Positions 25,327-34,997 of a stretch of DNA of 45,700 nucleotides are shown here, in pieces. This DNA comes from an uncultured Flavobacteriales bacterium (GTDB lineage Bacteria > Bacteroidota > Bacteroidia > Flavobacteriales_D > Crocinitomicaceae): the NCBI GenBank assembly GCA_913059205.1, contig CAJXRM010000012.1, positions 1 through 45,700 on the forward strand, written 5' to 3'. The position numbers were made by a program, and so were the translations under genes. The notes beneath the pieces are model-generated. The model was given only the letters and a program-made list of their open reading frames with translations, searched no databases and was not told where the DNA came from. The first letter of the stretch is position 1. Each line of letters begins with the position of its first letter.

Positions 25327-26339
25327 CAACGAATTTCTTCAGCTGCTTGACGTGATATTTCAAATTCTGGATCATATTTCAATGCGTTGGAAAAAGACTT
25401 TAAAGCACGTTCTTTATCGCCTTTTTGAGCATGACATAGACCAATGTTGTGCCAGGCTTCAACGTACCTAGGTTCCGTTTTCAATGCGCTTTTGTAAAAG
25501 TACATCGCACTATCAATGTCTTGCTTTTTATCTACGAATTGCTTGATATACCCTTGGTGAAATAACCCTCGTGACACATAAAAATCAACGGTGTCATGTG
25601 CCATTTCACGATAGAGTTCTTTGGCAGACTCAAGATTACCAAATACTTGTTTAGAATATGCGAGTTGGTATTTAACCTCTAGAATGTCAGGTCGTAGTTG
25701 CAGAGCTGTAGCAAAATACTCAATGCACAAAGGACTTTCCTCAGCTTGATATATTGCACCTAGAAGAAAGTATGCCTCGAAGAATTTAGGATCTTGTTGA
25801 ATGGCTGTTTCATAGGATGATTTGGCCAGTTCCATATTTCCAATCTGACGATATGTTGTACCTTTTAGCACATATGCATCTCGGTATTTTGAGTCGATTC
25901 TTAATGCTGTATTGATGTACTTAAATGTATTTTCAAAGTCTTGTTGAAAATTATATGTAGCGGCTAAACCTACCAAGCCACGTAGGTTCTTAGGATCCTT
26001 TTTAATAACCCATTTGTAATGATTTTGGGCAATTTGAACGTCTTCCACTGATCGTGTTTCACGGTTATTTAAAACTTCAGCGTATAGCAGGCGAGCATCA
26101 AAGTTCATAGAATCAATTCTGAAAGCCTTCGCGGCATCATTCAAAGCAAGGTCATATTCGTATTCTTTAAAGAGTTTGTTCCCTCTTTTAACCAAAAGAT
26201 TAATATCGTTTGGTGAGGCCAACAGCAGACTGTCTAAATTTTCAGAAGAGTTATTTACTACGTCAGTTTCTTCTGAACTCTCACAAGAAATGAGAATGAA
26301 CGAGCAAAAACCCAACAAACAAAAAATGATTCTATTCAT
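25326..26339 (-). CDS. TPR-repeat lipoprotein
   Basis: This is a 337-residue lipoprotein (lipobox ILISC, then ESSEETD). From residue about 45 onward it is seven to eight tetratricopeptide repeats, for example NLRGLVGLAATYNFQQDF, YRDAYVLKGTTYRQIGNM and YVEAWHNIGLCHAQKGDKER. It probably binds other envelope proteins. The acidic Ser-Glu-rich stretch right after the Cys resembles the surface lipoprotein export signal known from Capnocytophaga and Flavobacterium, so it may be on the cell surface (inference). A promoter box lies four bases from the start codon. Confidence 0.88.
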   Translation of the reverse strand: MNRIIFCLLGFCSFILISCESSEETDVVNNSSENLDSLLLASPNDINLLVKRGNKLFKEYEYDLALNDAAKAFRIDSMNFDARLLYAEVLNNRETRSVEDVQIAQNHYKWVIKKDPKNLRGLVGLAATYNFQQDFENTFKYINTALRIDSKYRDAYVLKGTTYRQIGNMELAKSSYETAIQQDPKFFEAYFLLGAIYQAEESPLCIEYFATALQLRPDILEVKYQLAYSKQVFGNLESAKELYREMAHDTVDFYVSRGLFHQGYIKQFVDKKQDIDSAMYFYKSALKTEPRYVEAWHNIGLCHAQKGDKERALKSFSNALKYDPEFEISRQAAEEIR

Positions 26340-26343
26340 ACTA

Positions 26344-26351
26344 CAAATTTA
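26344..26351 (-). promoter_or_regulatory. -7 promoter box TAnnTTTG four bases before ATG (TPR lipoprotein)
   Basis: Minus strand TAAATTTG, exact, followed by TAGT and the ATG at 26339. If functional, the transcript would be leaderless or nearly so. Confidence 0.45.
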
Positions 26352-26460
26352 TTCGAATTTTTGGATTCTTTTGCTCCGCACGCTAATTGATTGACACGGT
26401 TCATGAGATTATTTAACATTTCTATAGTACAGCTTAAGGAAATAAATTCAATATATTGTT

Positions 26461-26468
26461 TAATTTTG
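26461..26468 (+). promoter_or_regulatory. -7 promoter box TAnnTTTG four bases before ATG (small CxxC protein)
   Basis: TAATTTTG, exact, followed by TTGA and the ATG at 26473. It lies in the 133-base divergent gap that also holds the box for the TPR lipoprotein. Confidence 0.45.
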
Positions 26469-26472
26469 TTGA

Positions 26473-26715
26473 ATGTCCAACTGGAAAAAATACGTGCTCT
26501 TAATTATTGCTGTATTTGCAATGGACCTTGTATTTTCACAAGGTTGTTCTCAATGTAAACTTTTAGCTGAACAAGGCAGCGAATTGGATGAAGCGTCTTT
26601 TGGCACGAATATCAATTATGGAATTCTGTATTTAATGACAATTCCATATATTCTTCTTTTGATTCTTTTTAGAAAACGAATCGTTCGCTTATTTCGCGCG
26701 TTGTTAAAACGTTAG
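26473..26715 (+). CDS. Small CxxC membrane protein, conserved hypothetical
   Basis: This is an 80-residue protein. The signal peptide (MSNWKKYVLLIIAVFAMDLVFS) may be cut before Gln23, leaving GCSQCKLLAEQG with a C-x2-C pair. This is followed by a second membrane helix (YGILYLMTIPYILLLILF) and a basic C-terminus. Small proteins with the pattern CxxC...GILYLM.IPY are, from memory, conserved in Bacteroidota with no known role. The CxxC faces the periplasm in the predicted topology and could be redox-active or metal-binding. It abuts the PorP gene tail to tail with no base between them. Confidence 0.8.
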   Translation: MSNWKKYVLLIIAVFAMDLVFSQGCSQCKLLAEQGSELDEASFGTNINYGILYLMTIPYILLLILFRKRIVRLFRALLKR

Positions 26716-27765
26716 TTAAAACTTCTTTCCACCACTTCTTCTATTCGTAAATAGTGCTGTATTTCTATTGGTATAAGAAACAGAAAACTCTAACGAACCA
26801 CCTCTGTATGCTTTTCTTAACTTGGAAATAGTTACATCATATGAAATACCAAACTGAATGCCTTTCCAGTCAATCATTACTGTAGGAATCACAGCATCAT
26901 TCACGCGTGTATAACATCCAATTCCGAAAAATGCATCTTGTCTAAATCCAGTTAATTTGGTATTGGTTTCCATTCGGTACTTTAACAATAAACCGAGAAT
27001 TGTTTCGAAATGTCCTCCTTGTACAAACTGTACAGCGTTGACTTCAAGTGCCATTTTACTTTTACCAAGATCTGATTCAACTCCAAGGTGTCCAACATAT
27101 TTTCTGTGTAACCTATCACCAGAACCATTTACGTATTTCATTTTAGGGTTGTTTAAATGGTAACCCGCCGCGCCAATTTTTAATTTAAAGTTGGTGTTTC
27201 GCTTAAACGTACTTTTACCGCCATTATACACGTAATTTATCCCAGCAGAAGCATCTAAATAGGTGAATGATGACAAGGTGTTACTTTCTCCACTTAATAT
27301 TAGCGGATTAAATTGAGAACCATCCCATTGCGATAAAAAGGAAACGCTTTGCAAACTTGCTTTTCTGTGACCAACACCGCCTTGTATTCCAACTGATAAA
27401 ACATGTCCGGTTCTATCAAATGGCACAATTCCACTCAGAGATATAGCTCCAGTTTGATTTCCAAATTTAGAATCTCCACCAATGTCATTGTAAAAAAACA
27501 AGCCAAGACCAAGGTGTGGCTTATCATTCAACTCAGTTTTTAGAAAGTTAACATCAGCGGCGATTGCTGTAGTCATAAACTGGGTATTCGCGCCGAGCCA
27601 TTGATTTCTATGGTTAATAATAACTCGTTCCCAGCCATCATAAACGCCCGTTGCTCCAGGGTTAATTAACAATGGTGTTTGAGATGATTGAGCAAAATGT
27701 ATATCTTGGGAGAATCCGCTTGCACTCAATAAACTGAGAGATAAAAGGCAAAAATACTTTTTCAT
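26716..27765 (-). CDS. PorP/SprF family T9SS membrane protein (second copy)
   Basis: This is a 349-residue outer-membrane barrel with a signal peptide (cut GFS|Q) and the family start DIHFAQSSQTPLLINPGATG (hFaQ...LLINPa.tG). Strands such as VNHRNQWLG-like NHRNQWLGANTQF and LGLGLFFYNDIGGDSKFG continue to the end, with IQFGISYDVTISKLR and SLEFSVSYT near the C-terminus. It is separated by one base from the end of the CotH-kinase type B protein, repeating the substrate/PorP order seen at 48-2181. It is probably the export partner of that protein, by analogy with SprB/SprF. Confidence 0.92.
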   Translation of the reverse strand: MKKYFCLLSLSLLSASGFSQDIHFAQSSQTPLLINPGATGVYDGWERVIINHRNQWLGANTQFMTTAIAADVNFLKTELNDKPHLGLGLFFYNDIGGDSKFGNQTGAISLSGIVPFDRTGHVLSVGIQGGVGHRKASLQSVSFLSQWDGSQFNPLILSGESNTLSSFTYLDASAGINYVYNGGKSTFKRNTNFKLKIGAAGYHLNNPKMKYVNGSGDRLHRKYVGHLGVESDLGKSKMALEVNAVQFVQGGHFETILGLLLKYRMETNTKLTGFRQDAFFGIGCYTRVNDAVIPTVMIDWKGIQFGISYDVTISKLRKAYRGGSLEFSVSYTNRNTALFTNRRSGGKKF

Positions 27766-27766
27766 T

Positions 27767-30739
27767 TTACTTCAATAATGTGATGTTTCCAGACCGTAAT
27801 TCTGAACTTCCATCGATATAGATTACTTCCATCATGTAAGGATAAATTCCCGCATTGCAGTCTTCACCATGGTAACTTCCATCCCATTCAAATCCTTTGG
27901 TATCACTAGTAAACATTTTGTTACCCCAACGATCGTAAATAAAGAATTTAAAGCTTCGAACGTCTTTACCAACTATGATAGAATAAGTTTCGTTGTTTCC
28001 GTCTCCATTTGGTGAAAAACCAGTAGGAATGTGAACTCCTGTAAGACAATCTTGTCCATTCGCGTTTGGATCACAAGAATCCAAAGGATTGGATCCATTT
28101 GTTACTTCATCCCCATCTGAAATTCCATCTCCATCTGTATCAGGATTGTTCGGATTTGTACCTATTATTCCTTCATATACATCAGTTAATCCATCACCAT
28201 CTGTGTCAATTTGACAAATTGCTGCTGAATCATCTGGATCACATGGATTGAGCGGGTCAGAACCATTTGTAACTTCATCGCCATCGTTAATTCCATCGTT
28301 ATCAGTATCCGGATTGTTTGGATCAGTTCCATAAACATTTGTCTCGTCTATGTTTGTTATGCCGTCCCCGTCATTGTCGCAATTAGCGTCACTCGGATCG
28401 CAAGGATCTAATGGGTCCGAACCATTTGCTATTTCATCACCATCATCAACTCCATCACCATCTGTGTCAGGATTTTGAGGGTCTGTTCCATAAATATTTG
28501 TTTCGTCATCATTTGAAATTCCATCACCATCCAAATCAGGATTGTCAGGGATAAAAAATGCCACTACATCTTCAGGAACAAGAATCATTATACCATTCGT
28601 ATCTTCAGTATCAGGTCCAGTCATTGGCCCAACTGTATACTCCCAATGGTCAAAAACAAAACCAGGATTCGGTTTAGCCAAGGTTAATGTTTCAATTCCA
28701 CCGTAATACTGTGTTGTCCAAGGATAACTTGGCGCCCATACAGAGTTCACCTTAATTTCTCCAGAATTTACTGGGCTTACATCAAACGAAACATCGAAAG
28801 GACCTGTTAAATTATAGCAGTCAATTAAACCTTGTTCAAGCGCTAGACAACGGGCATTTATAAAGTTTCTGAGAGTTTGCACGTTGTTTTGCCAACCTGC
28901 TACAGAACCTCCCCATCTATTTACATGTGCCGTCATTTCAGGTGCAATTTCATTCACCATGCTATCCAACAGAGTTATCATATAATCACATGAAAAGTGT
29001 GTGTTTACGAGGTCAATGTAACGCGTAACATAATATTGCTCTACGATTGGATTTTCATTAATTAATTTTTCTAAGATATCGGTATGACCTTGTCCACCTG
29101 GATCCGGTAAGTTTTCGGCATTACAAGGATCTGCATTTGCCGTGGCATCTGGTATACCCGTATAATTCACATAATGTCCGAATGTTGCATCCATATCCCA
29201 AAGTGTATATCTCCATTTGGTTTTTTGACCTGCTGGATCCATTCCTCTCCACCATGCGGTATTCCAATTCAACCAATCTTGATTAACAACATATGAGTTA
29301 AACATAAAGTAATCGCATAAAGAAGCCCACTTCAATTGGGATGTTACATAGTCGAAATTAGGCCCTGGAGCCATGTTGTTCGCCATTATGAAATTAACCA
29401 ATGCATCCCAATCAGGCTGGGCGTTTGGCGCACCATATTCTTGCCATGTTCCTCCCCACGTTTTTAGGTACTGTAAGTTATACTTGTCTTGTTGAAAGTA
29501 AAAATCTGTAAAATCATGATCATCAGCTTTCTCCCGAATCTCATATACTCCCCAGTATTGACCATTCAAATACACTACACAAGGACGATATGTTCTTTCA
29601 TCCAATAGCATGTCTGCACGAACGGATAAAGTATGAATGAAACCATCTCTAATGTGCGCACCACCATTTTCGAAAGGATAGTTATCACTAGCACCTGGTT
29701 TCAGAATTACACGTTGAAACTCATCTCTGGTTTTATCTGGAAAAATTTGGTGCTGTAAATCTGAATTATATCCGAATTGATCTCGCATAATAAAGTCAAA
29801 CCCTCTTTGTGGGTATGCCCAGGAATCATTGCCATGTTTGTTGAAATGTCCTTCACCTTCATCCATAAAGGTTCCGTCTTGTTCGAATAATTCGAAAGCT
29901 CCTTGGGGTTCTATTTGTGATCCGCCTAAAAGCGTTGCAACTTGTTGTCCACTGACAGAAACGACTGGAATAGAATGGTTCACACCGATAAAATACGTGT
30001 TTGTTTCGTTAAAACTAGGGAGATTTGTTCCAAATGCTTTTGCTCTAACAACGGTTGTCGCATTTATTGCGATAGGGCCAGAATAGACAGTTGAAGCGGC
30101 GGTAGGATCAGAACCATTTGTAGTATAACGAATTGTCGCTGTTGGGTTTGAGCATGTTATGGTTACAGATTGAGGTCCAGGGTAAAATCCTGGGGCTAAA
30201 CTCATAACAGGTTTGGGTTCATAGAAATTTTGAGCACCAACGTTGTTCGCCCCTGGTGTTGGTGTCGTAAACAATTTCCAGTCAATAGCGCCATTTGTAG
30301 AACGACCGACAGAATGATCTGCTTTTGTCATATGAACAATTTTAATCGAGTCCATCACGTTTCCTAATGGATTGGTTAAAATTATCCATTCGCCTCGCGT
30401 TTGTTTTAAATTGAAGTTTGGATGCAATTGAGTTCCGTTCACTAAATCTCGTTTTGAAGCAATAACCACTTTAAATCCATTGGCAGGAATTGAGCCACTA
30501 GGAATTTGCCATTTCGTCAGATTTGAAGCTTTGTCCGACAAATAGTAACCCGTTAGATCTATCGCGGCCCCGGTTGCATTGTAAAGTTCGATCCAGTCTT
30601 CTCTTTGACCGAAGTTATCAGTCATTCCCGTCATGTTAGAACACGAATATTCGTTAATTACAATTTGGGAGTTTACGGACAATGTCGTTGCTAAAAACAA
30701 CAAAAAAAGACCGCTATTTATTTTAGAAATAAGTTTCAT
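27767..30739 (-). CDS. T9SS type B surface protein with CotH kinase-like domain
   Basis: This is a 990-residue exported protein with a clear domain order. Residues 1-24 are a signal peptide (VNS|Q). About 25-165 form a lamin-tail domain ([20 protein letters not shown]). About 175-250 form a chitobiase C-terminal-like domain ([13 protein letters not shown]). About 255-640 form a CotH kinase-like domain ([32 protein letters not shown] with Asp515 and Asp517). About 645-730 form a beta domain. Residues 732-903 are thrombospondin type 3 calcium repeats, and 904-990 are a gliding-motility type B sorting domain ([21 protein letters not shown]). CotH in Bacillus spores is a protein kinase; the activity here is inferred. 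It is paired with the PorP/SprF gene one base downstream. Confidence 0.93.
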   Translation of the reverse strand: MKLISKINSGLFLLFLATTLSVNSQIVINEYSCSNMTGMTDNFGQREDWIELYNATGAAIDLTGYYLSDKASNLTKWQIPSGSIPANGFKVVIASKRDLVNGTQLHPNFNLKQTRGEWIILTNPLGNVMDSIKIVHMTKADHSVGRSTNGAIDWKLFTTPTPGANNVGAQNFYEPKPVMSLAPGFYPGPQSVTITCSNPTATIRYTTNGSDPTAASTVYSGPIAINATTVVRAKAFGTNLPSFNETNTYFIGVNHSIPVVSVSGQQVATLLGGSQIEPQGAFELFEQDGTFMDEGEGHFNKHGNDSWAYPQRGFDFIMRDQFGYNSDLQHQIFPDKTRDEFQRVILKPGASDNYPFENGGAHIRDGFIHTLSVRADMLLDERTYRPCVVYLNGQYWGVYEIREKADDHDFTDFYFQQDKYNLQYLKTWGGTWQEYGAPNAQPDWDALVNFIMANNMAPGPNFDYVTSQLKWASLCDYFMFNSYVVNQDWLNWNTAWWRGMDPAGQKTKWRYTLWDMDATFGHYVNYTGIPDATANADPCNAENLPDPGGQGHTDILEKLINENPIVEQYYVTRYIDLVNTHFSCDYMITLLDSMVNEIAPEMTAHVNRWGGSVAGWQNNVQTLRNFINARCLALEQGLIDCYNLTGPFDVSFDVSPVNSGEIKVNSVWAPSYPWTTQYYGGIETLTLAKPNPGFVFDHWEYTVGPMTGPDTEDTNGIMILVPEDVVAFFIPDNPDLDGDGISNDDETNIYGTDPQNPDTDGDGVDDGDEIANGSDPLDPCDPSDANCDNDGDGITNIDETNVYGTDPNNPDTDNDGINDGDEVTNGSDPLNPCDPDDSAAICQIDTDGDGLTDVYEGIIGTNPNNPDTDGDGISDGDEVTNGSNPLDSCDPNANGQDCLTGVHIPTGFSPNGDGNNETYSIIVGKDVRSFKFFIYDRWGNKMFTSDTKGFEWDGSYHGEDCNAGIYPYMMEVIYIDGSSELRSGNITLLK
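28055..28546 (-). repeat. Thrombospondin type 3 calcium-repeat coding region
   Basis: About three and a half degenerate units encode D-x-DGDGI..DE followed by [13 protein letters not shown] and NGSDPL.PCDP, with aspartates spaced as in TSP3 calcium repeats. The DNA is repetitive enough to confuse short-read assembly, so the number of units should be treated with care. Confidence 0.85.
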
Positions 30740-30881
30740 AGTATTATCAATAGTTAAAGTATTAACAATGTGTTACACCAATATTAAGAAATTTAAACCA
30801 ATATTGTATATTCGTAACGAAATTACAATGTAAATGGTTGCATTGCTATAGTTGAAAAAACGAACTTAATTGTATTGGTTT

Positions 30882-31274
30882 ATGAAATGTGTTTCTCTTG
30901 TTATCGCCTCTTTTGTATTGTTGGCATTATCATCTTGCAAAAAAATTGAGGGCCCGGGTGGCTCGTCTACTATTCAAGGTGCAGTTTATATTATTGATAA
31001 AAATGCGGCTGGTGCTGTTATAACAGAATACTTTGCACCTGAAGAAGATGTTTATATCGTTTATGGCGATGGAGACGTGTCTTTTGATGATGATGTGAAA
31101 ACATCACATGATGGAAGTTTTAAGTTTACAGGCTTAGAGGAAGGAAACTATACGGTTTTTGTTTATGAGGATTGTAACTCTTGTCCAAGTGGTAAACAGG
31201 TGCTTTTATATCCAGTTGAAATAACTGAAAAAAAATCAACTGTTGATTTAGGAACGATAACAGTCATTAAATGA
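30882..31274 (+). CDS. Small lipoprotein with carboxypeptidase-regulatory-like fold
   Basis: This is a 130-residue lipoprotein; the ATG at 30882 is preferred over a TTG four codons upstream. The lipobox is ALSSC, followed by KKIEGPGGSS. The mature part (TIQGAVYIIDKN, VKTSHDGSFKFTGLEEGNYT, VFVYEDCNSCPSGKQVL) matches the carboxypeptidase-regulatory/SpaA-like beta fold, with a C-x2-C pair near the end. It overlaps the DUF2490 barrel gene by ATGA, so the two probably work together at the outer membrane. No function can be given. Confidence 0.82.
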   Translation: MKCVSLVIASFVLLALSSCKKIEGPGGSSTIQGAVYIIDKNAAGAVITEYFAPEEDVYIVYGDGDVSFDDDVKTSHDGSFKFTGLEEGNYTVFVYEDCNSCPSGKQVLLYPVEITEKKSTVDLGTITVIK

Positions 31275-31936
31275 GAGGCTTAATCATTTTTATAATGATC
31301 CTTGGATTTCAAACAGCTGTTTTGAGTCAAAATAATTTTGCCGTTTGGTCCGAATTAGGTGTAAAAGGCGAATTTACCAAGAAGATAAAGTGGTCTGCTG
31401 ATTTGAATGGTCGTTTTGCCAAAGGTAAAATTGAAACGTTTTTTCCTTCAATTGGATTAGAGTATAAACTAGTAAAGTGGTTTCGTCCATCGATTGATTA
31501 CCGTTTAATTATAGATCAGAACAAATACGGGAATTATAAACTTTCAAATAGAATAAATATCAACGGCGAATTTAAAAAAGATGTAAACCGTTTTACGTTT
31601 GAAGCAAGGTTGCGCTATCAATATTCATTCAACAATGTCCGTGCTGCTGATTATGATTCAGAGTTTGACCAAGCGATACGTTTTAAGCCAGAAGTTGAAT
31701 ACGATATAAAAGGAAGCATTTTTAATCCAGTGATAGGAGCAGAGTTATTTTATAACCCAGCGTATAACCCTAGAGGATTTCAGTTTTCAAAGGTTCGATT
31801 CACGATTGGGACAAAGCTTGAGTTAGATGGTCCACATGGAGTTAGCGTTAAGTATCAACTAGACAAAAAAACGGATTCGTACTCCATCGGTGCAAGACAT
31901 GTTTTGTCTATTTCGTATTCGTATAAGATCAATTAA
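31271..31936 (+). CDS. DUF2490 family outer membrane protein
   Basis: This is a 221-residue barrel with a signal peptide (TAVLS|Q). It has the DUF2490 pattern: NNFAVWSELGVKGEFTKKIK at the start, then strands such as FFPSIGLEYKLVKWFRPSID, YRLIIDQN, NRFTFEARLRYQYSF and YSIGARHVLSISYSY. DUF2490 proteins are outer-membrane barrels of unknown function. The start overlaps the preceding lipoprotein gene and the end overlaps the convergent gldH by eight bases. Confidence 0.87.
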   Translation: MRGLIIFIMILGFQTAVLSQNNFAVWSELGVKGEFTKKIKWSADLNGRFAKGKIETFFPSIGLEYKLVKWFRPSIDYRLIIDQNKYGNYKLSNRININGEFKKDVNRFTFEARLRYQYSFNNVRAADYDSEFDQAIRFKPEVEYDIKGSIFNPVIGAELFYNPAYNPRGFQFSKVRFTIGTKLELDGPHGVSVKYQLDKKTDSYSIGARHVLSISYSYKIN

Positions 31937-32393
31937 TTACGGTTTCTACGATAAAGCTGATATCTAGTACTTCGTTCACTTCCGAGTTTGTTATTCCTTG
32001 CTCCACTGTAAATGTGTAATTTCCTTTTAGAGGAAGCTTTCTTTTATTGAAATAAAGAGGAGTTTCGACTATCGTCCCAGATTTATTGCCAACCCATGAG
32101 CCGTCAGGATTTGCTAGAACTATTTCAAAAGGTTCTCTTGCGGAAGTGCCGTCCGGAGCTTCAGTTTTTAGAAAGATCCAAAGGTTACTGTATTTGTAAT
32201 CTGTTGTCGTTCTTAAAGAAAGAGTAAAGTTATATTCTTGACCAATGTCTTTTATATCCACTTTGAAACTCGGCTTTAAATTACGCGTCCATTCTTTATT
32301 TTTAAATGAAACAGACTTTTCATAAAACGGAGCCTTCCCGCAGGAAAAACAAATTGCAATTAATCCAATAATTAACCAGCTATTTCGAATCAT
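31929..32393 (-). CDS. gldH: Gliding motility lipoprotein GldH
   Basis: This is a 154-residue lipoprotein (lipobox CFSC, then GKAPFYEKS). The remaining sequence (NLWIFLKTEAPDGTSAREPF, LANPDGSWVGNKSGTIVETP, YFNKRKLPLKGNYTFTVEQG) has the GldH pattern. GldH is required for gliding and chitin use in Flavobacterium johnsoniae. The position downstream of ricT and holB is the usual one in Flavobacteriales and supports the call. It overlaps ricT by 14 bases, which implies translational coupling. Confidence 0.88.
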   Translation of the reverse strand: MIRNSWLIIGLIAICFSCGKAPFYEKSVSFKNKEWTRNLKPSFKVDIKDIGQEYNFTLSLRTTTDYKYSNLWIFLKTEAPDGTSAREPFEIVLANPDGSWVGNKSGTIVETPLYFNKRKLPLKGNYTFTVEQGITNSEVNEVLDISFIVETVIN

Positions 32394-33684
32394 TTGATGG
32401 TGGATTATTCTTGTTACTATTCGGTTTAGGTTTTCTTTTATTATTTCTTCGTTTTTTAGGTGGAGAATTTTCTCCAGCTTTGTTCGTAGGGTTGGTGTTT
32501 TTTTGAGGATTCGGCGATTTATTGTCTGAATTACCTACTTTCGCTTTTTGTTTCGACTTGTTTTTATTAGGTCGCTTTTTCGGTTTTTTGAAAATGTGTT
32601 CAAAACGGTCTAAACTGTCTTGGCCATCCACATTAGCGTATTCAGGAACAACAACCTTCTCTTTCACCACATATTCCATCAAGTCGGATGGTTTTTTACC
32701 ATCTTTATTTAACTTAATAATTTCTCGAACACGATCAGGACCCAAAGGCACAAGTGTGGACCCTTGAGATTTATCTCCGTCATATGCGTACCACATTTGT
32801 TGTTTAAAAACGTCTGTTTTAATATAAACAGCTGTCCCTTTTTCCGTACGTAATTTCAAATCTCCCTTTGGAAATGCTTTTAGAGCATCTAAATATGAAT
32901 CAAGTTCGTAGTTTAAACAACATTTTAGCTTTCCACATTGACCAGCTAATTTTTGCGGATTTAGTGAAAGTTGTTGATAACGCGCAGCTGAAGTTGAAAC
33001 AGATCTAAAGTCGGTTAACCAGGTAGAACAACATAATTCTCTTCCGCATGACCCAATTCCGCCTAAACGAGACGCCTCTTGTCTAGAACCGATTTGTTTC
33101 ATTTCAACGCGAATTTTAAATTCATCGGCCATGTCACGAATCAATTGCCTAAAATCAACACGGCCCTCAGCAGTGTAATAAAAAGTAGCTTTTGTTAAAT
33201 CACCTTGATACTCAACATCAGAAATCTTCATTTGAAGATTTAAGTTCACAGCAAGAGTACGGGACTTATACATTACTTCTTTTTCAAGAGAACGCGCTTT
33301 AATCCACTTGTCAATATCTTCTTGTTCGGCAATTTTTCGTATTTTTTTTGCGTCTGTATGCTTTAGATTTGGAGCTTTTTTAGACACTTGGATTCGCGCC
33401 AGTTCGCCTATAACAGAAACAACTCCAACATCATAGCCAGGAGCACCTTCAACAACTACTACATCACCTGTTTGGAGCTTAAGTTCTTTTGAGTTTCTAT
33501 AAAATTCCTTTCGACTGTTTTTAAATCGAATTTCGACAATATCAAATTGTTTTTGACCGCTTGGTAATGCTACATTCGCCAACCAATCATACACCTCTAG
33601 TTTGTTACATCCTCCAGAACTACAGTTTCCATTATTCTTGCATCCACTTGGTATTCCACCTGATCCACAACTGCTACATCCCAT
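32380..33684 (-). CDS. ricT: PSP1/RicT (YaaT-like) regulatory protein
   Basis: This is a 434-residue cytoplasmic protein. Residues about 55-310 are the PSP1/YaaT domain with SRQEASRLGGIGSCGRELCC and KLAGQCGKLKCCLNYE; the paired CC motifs bind an iron-sulfur cluster in Bacillus RicT. RicT with RicA and RicF controls mRNA cleavage by RNase Y in Bacillus; partners in Bacteroidota are unknown. Two extra parts stand out. One is an N-terminal Cys-Gly-rich head (MGCSSCGSGGIPSGCKNNG, residues 1-27, six Cys). The other is a C-terminal tail from about residue 355, made almost only of Lys, Asn, Pro, Ser and Arg, that could bind RNA. Confidence 0.92.
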   Translation of the reverse strand: MGCSSCGSGGIPSGCKNNGNCSSGGCNKLEVYDWLANVALPSGQKQFDIVEIRFKNSRKEFYRNSKELKLQTGDVVVVEGAPGYDVGVVSVIGELARIQVSKKAPNLKHTDAKKIRKIAEQEDIDKWIKARSLEKEVMYKSRTLAVNLNLQMKISDVEYQGDLTKATFYYTAEGRVDFRQLIRDMADEFKIRVEMKQIGSRQEASRLGGIGSCGRELCCSTWLTDFRSVSTSAARYQQLSLNPQKLAGQCGKLKCCLNYELDSYLDALKAFPKGDLKLRTEKGTAVYIKTDVFKQQMWYAYDGDKSQGSTLVPLGPDRVREIIKLNKDGKKPSDLMEYVVKEKVVVPEYANVDGQDSLDRFEHIFKKPKKRPNKNKSKQKAKVGNSDNKSPNPQKNTNPTNKAGENSPPKKRRNNKRKPKPNSNKNNPPSNDSK

Positions 33685-33783
33685 AGTTAATTCTTTACTT
33701 TAATCATAAAAGTACATATAAAATTACAGGTAATTTATAATAAGAAATGATAGAATTAACCTCGATATCTTAACAACTCACTT

Positions 33784-34902
33784 TTAGGCGGCATGAATAA
33801 ACCTCATTACCTGAAAACAAAGGTTAGTAAACAAAATTCTACTATTGGCATTACGTTCCAAATAATAGTGCGCGTCATTAAATGATTTGAAAAAGTCTTG
33901 AATATTATTTCCAGTAATGAATTTCGAAAAATTCCCCAAGAAACCATCTTCATCTTTTGAAACACGAGTCAAGTGGTCTTCAGTATAATTTCTTAAAATA
34001 CTTTGTCTGAACATATGCAGTGCGTATTTCAAAAATTCCTTTTGTCCCTCCTTGCTGCGACTGGAGATAGAATCGCCCCAATCCATCATATCCAACACAT
34101 TCTTTTTATAACAAACCCTCATTAAATGGGTGAACAGTAGATAATTTTCGTTTTTTTCGTTAGAGTCACCTGCAATTTCGATCGCTTCAATTAAATCTCC
34201 TTCGGATCGGGCAGCAATACTTTCTGCAAACTCTCGTCCAATTTGTTTTTGTTCCCCTAGAAACGATGCTATTTCATCAATATTAAGACGAGGAACAACA
34301 ACAGTTTGTGCTCGAGACAAAATGGTTTGAAGCATTTTTTCGTGCGATTCAGCGACCAGAATAAAGAGAGTTCTGGCAGGTGGTTCTTCTATTATTTTTA
34401 AGAGTTTATTCGCACAGGAAACATTCATTTCCTCAGGTTGCCAAATGACCATAATCTTGTATCCTCCTTCATAAGATCGAAGAGACAATTTTTTTATTAT
34501 TTCCTGACTTTCGTGTACACTTATAATTGGTTTACGCTCTTTGTCATCTGTTTTTTTTATCCAAGTGTTTAAATCAAAATAAACAGACTCTGCCAACTGT
34601 TCTCGCCAATCATTTAACATTGGCGACGCTGTTTTAGAAATCGCCTGAACGGTTGGAAAAGAAAAATGAACATCTGGGTGTTGTTGTTTTTGGTTTTTTA
34701 TGCATGAAGGACAAGAACCACAACTGTCGGATTCTTGTTTGTTTTCACACATGATAAATTGAATGAAAGCCAAAGCCAGAGGAAGAGTTCCGTGCCCAGC
34801 TTTTCCAACGAACAATTGAGCATGACTAATTTTATCAGCGACAACTTCATGAATTAGCTGTGCTTTTAACGCATTTTGCCCAATAACTTCTGAAAACAAC
34901 AT
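33784..34902 (-). CDS. holB: DNA polymerase III subunit delta prime
   Basis: This is a 372-residue clamp-loader subunit. The start at 34902 gives the family N-terminus MLFSEVIGQNALKAQLIHEV; an upstream extension is not plausible. The AAA+ fold has a degenerate P-loop (VGKAGHGTLPLALAF), as expected for delta prime, which does not hydrolyse ATP. The zinc module is CENKQESDSCGSCPSC. The sensor region is LLKIIEEPPARTLFILVAES and SRAQTVVVPRL. It is the first gene of the holB-ricT-gldH group; a 99-base gap separates it from ricT. Confidence 0.94.
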   Translation of the reverse strand: MLFSEVIGQNALKAQLIHEVVADKISHAQLFVGKAGHGTLPLALAFIQFIMCENKQESDSCGSCPSCIKNQKQQHPDVHFSFPTVQAISKTASPMLNDWREQLAESVYFDLNTWIKKTDDKERKPIISVHESQEIIKKLSLRSYEGGYKIMVIWQPEEMNVSCANKLLKIIEEPPARTLFILVAESHEKMLQTILSRAQTVVVPRLNIDEIASFLGEQKQIGREFAESIAARSEGDLIEAIEIAGDSNEKNENYLLFTHLMRVCYKKNVLDMMDWGDSISSRSKEGQKEFLKYALHMFRQSILRNYTEDHLTRVSKDEDGFLGNFSKFITGNNIQDFFKSFNDAHYYLERNANSRILFTNLCFQVMRFIHAA

Positions 34903-34997
34903 AGTATAAAAGTAGTGGAAATATTGGAATAGTTTTTGACAATAACCCAAAGTAATAGTAGAAATTACTATATTTAACTATCTATAAAAAAACCGAA

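Noticed and set aside
28055..28546. CRISPR-like repeat array
   Set aside because: The periodicity comes from TSP3 protein repeats in frame with the CotH gene; the repeats are degenerate and there are no spacers.
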